Shown piece by piece: positions 56,826 through 64,000 of a stretch of DNA of 64,000 bases. The position numbers and the translations under genes were made by a program. Under the pieces are notes generated by a model. It was not told the DNA's origin and did not search any database. It saw only the letters and a program-made list of their open reading frames with translations. The number at the start of each line of letters is the position of its first letter. Positions within the stretch are counted from its first letter, which is position 1. Where the stretch lies: the NCBI GenBank assembly GCA_039096225.1, contig JBBPEB010000023.1, positions 186,001 through 250,000 of the forward strand, in the 5' to 3' direction. Source of the DNA: Blastocystis sp. Blastoise (Eukaryota; Sar; Bigyra; Opalinata; Blastocystidae).

Positions 56826-58036
56826 GTTATTACTTAATTTATGTATAGATTCGTATTAATGGTTATTATTATATATCTCCATCACAAGTAAAGAACTTAT
56901 TCCGTCATTTCCAAATGGGTCCTGTTATACTTAGTCTTGCTTTAGAAACTGTAGGAAATAATTCGAATCCACCTGTTTATCCTTCCAGATCTCATCCTAA
57001 TGTTCCTGCTACTCCACCAGACTCATTCTGTAATTGGGAAGATAAAGATAATGAAGACCAACGATGTGAAAATAGCTATTCTAATGATATTACAGCATTC
57101 CAAGAACCAGGATACTGTCCTACATTCACTTATTTTGCTCGTATGACCAGATATACTATTCATCAAAATGAATATTCTGCCGATAATTGGGAAATTGAAT
57201 CTTGTACCTATCGTCGTAAAACATCTGAAATCACTACTTGTAATGCATTCAATCGTTTCAGTCCCGATTGGCAAAGTATCCATCAATATACTGATACTGC
57301 TTATCTCACTTATGGAGCTTATCAACCTTATATTGATGATCCTTGTCATGCAAGTAAATATTTATATTAAATATCTATATATTCTTATTCTTATATTTTC
57401 AATATATTTGTTATCTTTAGTTTCATTTTTTTTTTTTGATATTTTCAATATATATATTACACTTTCTTTAGGTGTAAATCCTAATGATTTCACTCTTTCT
57501 GATGACGAAATTGATTTCATGGAAAGAGAAAAACTACTCTATTGCCATCTCTGTACTATTGATACTCTTACTATTCATGGTATCTATTTCTATTTGTTTT
57601 CCACTTTTATTGAAACACTCTACATAACAATATCTATAAATCTTTTCTCTATAGGTTATGATGATGAAGAACTTCTTATGTTTGCTCATATTCTACAATA
57701 TAATTTCCAACATAACACTAAACATCTCACTGAACATGACACAACTGGACATTGGAACCTTCATGAACTTCATATTCATAGTATATCTCATATACACACT
57801 TCTTTATTATAATAACTTTATCATATATATATAGACGATAATGCATTATTTGGTCGAGAAATAACTTCTGCTTCCCAACCTGCTCTTGATATTATTAGAT
57901 CTATTCTTTGTGATGCTCTCATTACTGCAGATAGTATATATTTACTTATTAATCTTCTCTATTCATATCTTCTCTAGATTTCGATATTGGTTTTTATGCT
58001 TCACCTGACAATAATCAACATAATTTAAGAGGCTAA
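56258..58036 (+). CDS. Secreted protein resembling an inactive papain-fold (C1A) protease
   Basis: Six exons (first 56258-56782, next from 56849), roughly 450 residues, stop TAA at 58034. A clear signal peptide (MMKLIVLVLLIFIVGTFS) leads a secreted, His/Asp/Asn-rich protein. Residues 55-215 follow the order of a cysteine protease: CDSPFPASIAYAVADTVTET at the helix that normally starts with QxGSCW; LDPQDFLDC for SEQxLLDC; ADALDYVEIYGILP for the 'al.Yv...Gi' helix; YPDPDRC; then a strand and MGPVILSLALE for the 'GPvsvai' strand. The catalytic Cys position appears to be Pro or Ala, and I find no HAV or NSWG motif, so any protease fold here is inactive. The C-terminal half is unlike C1A and is His-rich (FQHNTKHLTEHDTTGHWNLH), which suggests metal binding. 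The family call is tentative. Confidence 0.5.
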
Positions 58037-58225
58037 TAAAACTCGTTATTTAACATATACTTCATTTCTCTTCATAATATATTCTTTTACTAATACTTCT
58101 ATATACTTCTTTTACTAATACTTGCTCGTATACTACTTTTTCAAATGATATATAAACTATTCTATTGTTATATTCTGCTTATTTAATATACAAATTTCTT
58201 AAACGGCTTTGTTTTGTTTTTTAAT

Positions 58226-58394
58226 TAGAGCGGTTCAAAAGTTGTTAAAGAACACTTTTTAAACATTATTTTATAAACAAAACAAATTTTTAATAAAGAA
58301 ACAATAAATAAAGCATATAAAATATAAATTATAAGTTAAGAAAAATATTAATCAAGATTGATCTCTGAAACATTACTAAAAGTAGATAAATTAT
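58226..58394. mobile_element. hAT-type element end, solo or truncated copy
   Basis: Starts with the terminal repeat TAGAGCGGTTCAAAAGTTG (58226). The rest is a diverged duplicate of 58430-58580, that is, of the 3' end of the adjacent transposase gene and its flank, including ATCAAGATTGATCTCTGAAA. It stops abruptly at the next terminal repeat (58395). Confidence 0.7.
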
Positions 58395-59792
58395 TAGAGC
58401 GGTTCAAAAGTTGCGAAAAAGTTGCGACAAAAGTTGCGACACTTTTTAAACACTACTTTTATAAGCAAAACTAATTTTTAATAATGAAAACATAAATAAA
58501 ACATATAAAATATAAATTATAAGTTAAGAAATAATTTAATCAAGATTGATCTCTGAAACATTACTAAAAGTAGATAAATTATCAAAAGAAATTGATAAAA
58601 TATCATCAAGAGAATCAGATAAAACACTATTTGAATTGAAATTTGTATTTTTTTCTTCATTTTCATTTCATTTGATAATATTTCATTATCATCTATAATT
58701 GTCATTGAAGAATCATTAATTGTAGTATCTATTTCATCTTCAATAATCATTGAATCATTTTGAATTGAAATAGTATCTGTTTGTGGATTCATATAGAAAA
58801 ATAAATCTCTAAATAAATTATCATCAGAATAACCAAATTTATTCTTTGTAAATAAAATATTCATAAAAGAGAAAGATCTTTCTACACTAACAGTAGTAGA
58901 AGGTAATTGAAGAATGAAAGGAATTATTTTAGAAATAGAAGGAATTTGTTTAAGAAGAGGAAAATATAATTTTATCATTTGTTCTTTACTTATCATATTT
59001 TGAGGAAAACATTCATTTTCTTTCTTCTCATTATCAATAAAATCTTTCATTTTTGAAACACATAATAAATAATCTTTCTTTTCTATATTTGAAAATTCAG
59101 ATGAAGTAAAAGAAGGAAATGAAGAAGACATTAAGAAAGGATTAAAATATTTTATTTCATTATAAAATATCATTTGTTTCTTATTCATTGTTTTGATTTC
59201 TTTCAATTTTAATAATGTATTCGTAAAACCTATATAATATAAATAAATAATAATAATAATAATAAATATACTTTTCTTATATTCTTGAATAAATGAAGAT
59301 TGAACATTTGATAAATTATTTTCTTCACATATTTCATTCACTATCATAATTATATTATCTTTTGAATTTTTCAATTGTTCTTCAATTTCATCTATCAAAC
59401 TAGAAACATTACAACATTGAAAATTATCATTTGATAATAATTTTAATATTTCTTCAAACATTATTCCACTCTTCAAAAGAATTGACATTTCGATATGTAA
59501 AGAAGAAGATAATTGATTATCTTGAAGAATATTCAATATTTCTTTATCTTTTTCACTTAACATATCCAATGTTTCTAAATATTCATAGAATGATTTCAAA
59601 TATTTAAAATGTTTCAAAATATATCTTAATGATTTATACCAAGATATCCATCGTGTTTCTTTAAATAAGAAAAGAAAGAAGAAGAAGGAAGATTATTTAT
59701 CTTTAAAAAGGATAACCATAAATCATTTTTCTTTCTAAAGAAACGAAATGATGAATTAATGAGATTAGCATATGATTTAGTATTAATAAAAC
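58395..59792 (-). mobile_element. hAT-family DNA transposon, decayed, interrupted by fold-back element
   Basis: Opens with the terminal inverted repeat TAGAGCGGTTCAAAAGTTG at 58395 and subterminal GTTGCGACA repeats, followed by a minus-strand transposase remnant. Its other end is not found: at 59793 the coding sequence is cut by the terminal repeat of another element. Confidence 0.7.
58536..59792 (-). pseudogene. hAT transposase pseudogene, N-terminally truncated
   Basis: The C-terminal part of a hAT-superfamily transposase. Key signs are KETRWISWYKSL (the hAT R-W motif) near 59640-59670 and the dimerisation domain LPSTTVSVERSFSFMNIL, with KNKFGYSDDNLFRDL following, near 58800-58920. A 42-nt intron with host-like ends (59230-59271, GTATATT to TATATAG) splits EYKKS-FTNTLL. 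At least two frame breaks are visible: near 58665, where the frame moves to reach the native SEINLD end and stop at 58536, and near 59680. The 5' part (zinc-finger BED region and the first catalytic Asp) is missing, cut at 59793 by the fold-back element. The element is not autonomous. Confidence 0.8.
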
Positions 59793-61685
59793 TAGAGCGG
59801 TTCAAAAGTTGCGACAAAAGTTGCGACAAGTTGCGACAAAAGTTGCGAAAAAGTTGTGACAAGTTGCGACAAAGTTGCGACAAGTTGCGACAAGTTGCGA
59901 CACTTTTTATATCTCATTTGTAAGCCATATATTTATTATATAATAAATTTATATATATAATTATAAAGAGATTTACATGATGATTACATAAATAATTTTT
60001 AAATAAATTAAAAATAAGTTTAATACACAAAATAAGCGTTTTAAACACTAAAAATTGAAATTTTTGAAATTCATAAGAAAAATTCATTAGATAAATATCG
60101 TTATTTTTATCATTTTAACAATCTTTTAACGATTTTAAAAGTATTATATTATTTTTATATTATCAAAATAATGTTATTAAATATAAAAAGTGAAGAATTG
60201 AATGTCATAGAAGCTTCATTGAAGATAAAATGAACTCATTAAGTATAAAAATATTTTTAAAATGATTCATCTCTTCATAATGAGCTATTGATAACATATA
60301 TATTCAAATAATTTCATTTCATCAAAATTCAATTTTCAACAGTCTTCATTAAACATCATATAATGAATTATTATGATGTAAATATATATCTATATCATAA
60401 TAATAGTCAATTATAAATATATTATGCTTAATTAGATGATAAAATGAGTTGATAAAAATGAATCATTTCAAAAAGATCTAAAATCAATGTATTAATGAAA
60501 TCATTCACATTATTAAATACTATAAATAATACAAACTATGATTTCAATTGAAAATGGATAAATAATGCCAAGAAAATAAAAATGAAATTCATTTGAATTG
60601 TCATTAAAAATTGAACTTCAAAATTGAGTCAAAAATGGTTTTATCCCGTGAATAAATCAAATTTTTGACTGGAAAAAAATTATATAAAAAATGTAGAATT
60701 TTTTCTTTAATTCATTTCATATGATCTTTTCATTTTTATAAAATGAAATTTTGTAAATGTATTCATCATTACTTAGTTCATATAATGAAATATTCTCTTA
60801 TATAAAACATTAATTAAATATATGTTTAAATGAAAAGTTGTGACAAAGTTGTGACAAATTGCGACACTGAATTCTTTTTTTAAACAAGTCTTTTTTAATT
60901 GCCAAATTAATAAAATAATCACGGGACTCTCGCCATTATTCTTGGTTAAAAAAGTTGCGACAAATTGCGACAAGTTGCGACAAGTTGTGAAATTTGTCGC
61001 AACTCGATTTGTCACAACTTTTGAACCGCTCTAATTGATTTTAAACCATTTTGAACTGAATTTATTTTTATCAACTCATTTTATCATCTAATTAAGCATA
61101 ATATATTTATAATTGACTATTAATTATGATATAGACATATTTATATCATAATGATTCATTATATGATGTTTAGTGAAGAATGTTAAAAATTGAATTTTGA
61201 TGAAATGAAATTATTTGAATATATTTGTTATCATTAGCTCATTATTAACTCATCATGAAGAAATGAATCATTTTAAAGATATTTTATACTTAATGAGCTC
61301 ATTTTATCTTCAATGAAGCTTTTATGACATTCATTTTTTCACTTTTTATATTAAATAAGATTATTTTGATAATATAAAAATAATATAATATTTTAAAAAT
61401 CGTTAAAAGAATTAAAAAATGATTAAAATAAGTATATTTATCTAATGAATTTTTCTTATGAATTTCAAAAATTTCATTTTTTTTGTGTTTAAAACGCTTA
61501 TTTTAGGTATTAAACTTATTATTAATTTATTTAAAAATTATTTATGTAATCATCATGAAAATATCTTTATAATTATATATTTAAATATATTTTATAATAA
61601 ATATATGACTTACAAATGAGATATAAAAAGTGTCACAACTGTCTTAACTTGTCTTAACTTTTGTCGCAACTTTTGAACCGCTCTA
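59793..61685. mobile_element. Fold-back element with hAT-type ends and long inverted arms
   Basis: Begins with TAGAGCGGTTCAAAAGTTG at 59793 and ends with the inverse, closing in CCGCTCTA at 61685. The two arms, about 59793-60475 and 61055-61685, are imperfect reverse complements over some 650 bp. For example, AATAAGCGTTTTAAACAC near 60030 pairs with GTGTTTAAAACGCTTATT near 61488, and GCTTAATTAGATGATAAAAT near 60428 pairs with its complement near 61073. The centre (60476-61054) contains another TIR-like end (61013-61033) with its own GTTGCGACAA repeats, so a second copy has probably inserted. No coding capacity. I find no matching 8-bp target duplication in the flanks. Confidence 0.75.
59806..59906. 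repeat. Subterminal array of GTTGCGACAA repeats
   Basis: About ten copies of a 9-11 bp unit, (AA)GTTGCGACAA, with GTTGTGACAA variants, directly behind the left terminal repeat. Similar units appear behind 58395, at 60836-60866 and at 60952-60990. Subterminal repeats like these are typical transposase-binding sites of hAT elements. Confidence 0.8.
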
Positions 61686-61687
61686 CT

Positions 61688-61888
61688 GTAATTTATAAAG
61701 CATTTCTTAATGAAATGAAGCAAGCAAATTGAAGACAATCTCAAAATCATTTAGAAGCTCAACATCGATATTTAAGAAATATGGGATTATCTACGAATAT
61801 TCCTAGAAGTAGATCTTCTTCTCCTGTTATTCCATCTACTTTTTTGAATGACAGTCAAGATTCAATTCTTTCTGGTCCTGTTAATTAG
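61688..61888 (+). pseudogene. Broken terminal exon next to the transposon
   Basis: Directly behind the fold-back element, an open reading of about 66 residues (VIYKAFLNEMKQAN, stop, RQSQNHLEAQHRYLRNMG, then STNIPRSRSSSPVIPST and LSGPVN) ends in TAG. It has protein-like composition, Ser-rich at its end, but is interrupted by TGA at 61730-61732 and has no start. It is probably the 3' end of a host or element gene whose upstream part was separated by the insertion. No matching 5' portion is visible left of 58226. Confidence 0.45.
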
Positions 61889-63221
61889 TATTTATTTAAT
61901 TTATTTTTATCATTTCACTTGTTTATTTTAATATGTTTTATATATTTTATTTTTATACTTTATAATATATATATATTTGACAATGATAAACAAATTCTTT
62001 CATGTATTTGACTTTGAATGATTTCAATCATATTTACAAAATTCTTTGTTTGATCATTATATATGTAATAATTGTATTTCTATTAATCAGTCAATTTGAT
62101 TGAAATCAAATCAAATGTTACACTTTTTTGTCAAACTCATTTTGCCTAAAAAACATTTATTGTTTGATTTTAATATGAATCAATAGGGTTGACTTAATCA
62201 TTTGAGTTTGATAGCATTTTCAGACTAAATATACAAATCAATTATTTTTTATTATGTATTTCTTTGAAAAACAATTATGTCAATAAATTATTTAAGAAAA
62301 ATAAATCAGGATAAATATTAATATAAATCATTATATATATTTTAATACTACATGTATGCGATACTATAAGTCAAATTATATTTTTACCGTCAATACATTG
62401 ATTTCAAATAAATCAATCAGAATACAAATATATTTTCTAATTATATTTTGTTGTTATTATTTCGAGTCACTCATGGATTGTAATAAAAATTCTAAAAATG
62501 TCGGAAGTCTTTATCAGTATTTGGTTTATAACATATTTCGTTATTACAATAAAATGAAATGTTTAATATTAAAAAAGTATTGTTAATATAATCAATATAT
62601 AAAAAAACATAGATTCATTTTGGTTTCAAGTTATATAACATATATTTACATATGTGGTTATAGTTTATTTATAGTCTAAAAAGTGAAAAAAAATATACTA
62701 AAAAACTTATGTGTATAGAAGAATTTAACTATTATTGAAAGAAGGGATAATTAGCAAATTAATGTATGTGTTAATTATTTTTTAGTGGCAAAAAATATAA
62801 CACAGAAATTTTAATGAAAGTCAAAAAAGTAAATTATAAGAAAAAGCAAATAAAAACTAGTGAATAAAAAAGATAGGATGCAAATAAATACCAATTCACC
62901 AACAACAATATAATACAAATGAATATTAGTATTTATAGAAACTCACAATATATCACATTTTAGAATACTATAAGTTGTGATTGCTACTTTCAGTTATTTA
63001 ATCTAACTACATGATATACAATAGAGTTCTTTATAATAGCTTGAAAATAAGAGAAAAACGTATTAATTAAACAATATATTGATTACAACAATTAGTGAAG
63101 AGCAACAATAATTTATGTATAAATATAATTATGTCTATAAGAAAATATTATAAATAATCATAATTAAATAAATAAATAATTAATTAAATAAATAAATAAA
63201 TAATTATATAAATAAATAAAT

Positions 63222-63277
<56 letters not shown>

Positions 63278-63432
63278 AGCGATTAATTAGTAAAATAAAA
63301 AAAAAACGAATAAAATACTAGAGTGAATACATATCTAGAAAAGATATTTCTGCATAATTAACATAGTATTAAAAAAACTTCAGAGAGAAAAAAGATAGTT
63401 ATGTAATGTGTACAAAAAATAAAGAAATGTAA

Positions 63433-63473
<41 letters not shown>

Positions 63474-63702
63474 AAAATCTTTGAAAATGGAATAAGTAAA
63501 GACAAGAAAGATAAGAATTTAATAAAAAGAAACTAATAAAAGAAATAGTTAAAATAGAAAAATTCAAAAACAACTAGAAAACAAATAATAAAACAACAAA
63601 AACAACAAAAACAACAACAGCAAAGAATAATAGTATGAAAAATATATATTAATAATAATAATATATATGGTTCTTGCTAGTAGATTGATTGAATTACAGT
63701 AT
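61889..63702. other. 1.8-kb AT-rich intergenic region
   Basis: A-rich with (AAAT)n and (TA)n near 63160-63275 and a second (TA)n at 63437-63470. It has no credible exon. Confidence 0.5.
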
Positions 63703-64000
63703 TTAGAATGAGCTAATATTTGTATTATCTAAATAGTAAGGATCAGGAAGAATATTTTGCTTGATATCATAGGAAGGGAATACAGGAGGGGGACTAGAAT
63801 AAGGAGATACGTTCTCCATAAAGGTTGTTACACTGGAATAATAATTTGGATGAGGAGGAGGAGAAGAAGATATGGATATTTCTGAAGCACAAGTTGACTT
63901 TATATTAAAAGAATCATTATCATGATTAATGACATTCATGTGTTTTTCATTATAAATAGGCATTAGAGCTATATTAGGAATACTGGTATTGAGAGGTACA
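63703..64000 (-). CDS. Pro/Ser-rich protein, partial (5' part outside window)
   Basis: A minus-strand frame is open from the window edge (64000) to TAG-TAA context at 63703. It encodes about 98 residues including SISSSPPPHPNYYSS and SPYSSPPPVFPSYDI. The Ser/Pro/Tyr-rich composition and the ending LDNTNISSF look like the disordered tail of a larger protein. An ATG at 63963 could be a start, but the frame continues upstream without a stop, so this is probably an internal or last exon. Function unknown. Confidence 0.5.
   Translation of the reverse strand, partial: VPLNTSIPNIALMPIYNEKHMNVINHDNDSFNIKSTCASEISISSSPPPHPNYYSSVTTFMENVSPYSSPPPVFPSYDIKQNILPDPYYLDNTNISSF

Noticed and set aside
59806-59906. 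CRISPR-like array of short repeats
   Set aside because: Units are 9-11 bp, tandem without unique spacers, and lie behind a transposon terminal repeat; they are subterminal hAT repeats in a eukaryote.

Overview
This is nuclear DNA from a very AT-rich eukaryote with an intron-dense genome. Almost every gene is cut by short introns that start GTATAT or GTAAGT, end in TATAG, and are filled with (TA)n or (ATT)n microsatellites. I rebuilt gene models by hand from splice sites and reading phase. For Tom40, the two six-exon genes at 3697 and 11097, and the 43317 gene, the exon lengths add up exactly to a whole number of codons. The gene set contains a Tom40 protein-import channel and an [FeFe]-hydrogenase-like/flavoreductase fusion with a mitochondrial-type presequence, but no gene of aerobic respiration. 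This fits a free-living or commensal protist with a hydrogenosome-like organelle. Species cannot be fixed from the sequence.

Layout. 1.3-2.8 kb: Tom40. 3.7-5.2 kb: a multi-pass membrane protein. 5.7-8.0 kb (minus): an Asn-rich protein with LSD1-type zinc fingers. 9.0-10.3 kb: a small membrane protein. 10.8 kb (minus) and 11.1-13.2 kb: unknown membrane proteins. 14.3-16.6 and 18.8-23.4 kb: two BTB/T1-like plus leucine-rich-repeat genes with about 11 and 25 exons, nearly all joined in phase 1. 24.3-26.8 kb: a tandem pair of DUF1648-like membrane proteins, the second with a frameshift. 27.2-32.9 kb: the hydrogenase-like/cytochrome-P450-reductase fusion. 33.6-36.6 kb: BOP1/Erb1. 37.4-39.3 kb (minus): M18 aspartyl aminopeptidase. 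39.4-42.5 kb: a POT1-like telomere protein with an extra N-terminal domain. 43.3-46.6 kb: an Asn/Ser-rich membrane protein. 48.4-54.7 kb: a giant cell-surface protein with one frameshift and one internal TGA. 56.3-58.0 kb: a secreted protein resembling an inactive papain-fold protease. 58.2-61.7 kb: a nest of hAT-type transposon remnants including a fold-back element with long inverted arms. 61.7-61.9 kb: a broken exon. 63.7-64.0 kb (minus): a partial Pro/Ser-rich protein running off the window.

The genes do not form one pathway. The strongest biological theme is organelle metabolism (Tom40 plus the hydrogenase-like fusion). The most unusual item is that fusion: it keeps all four cysteines that hold the H-cluster but has lost the proton-relay cysteine, the conserved lysine and one [2Fe-2S] ligand. 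Other points of interest are the one-repeat-per-exon LRR genes, the extra OB-like domain on POT1, DUF1648 proteins in a eukaryote, and the nested fold-back transposon.
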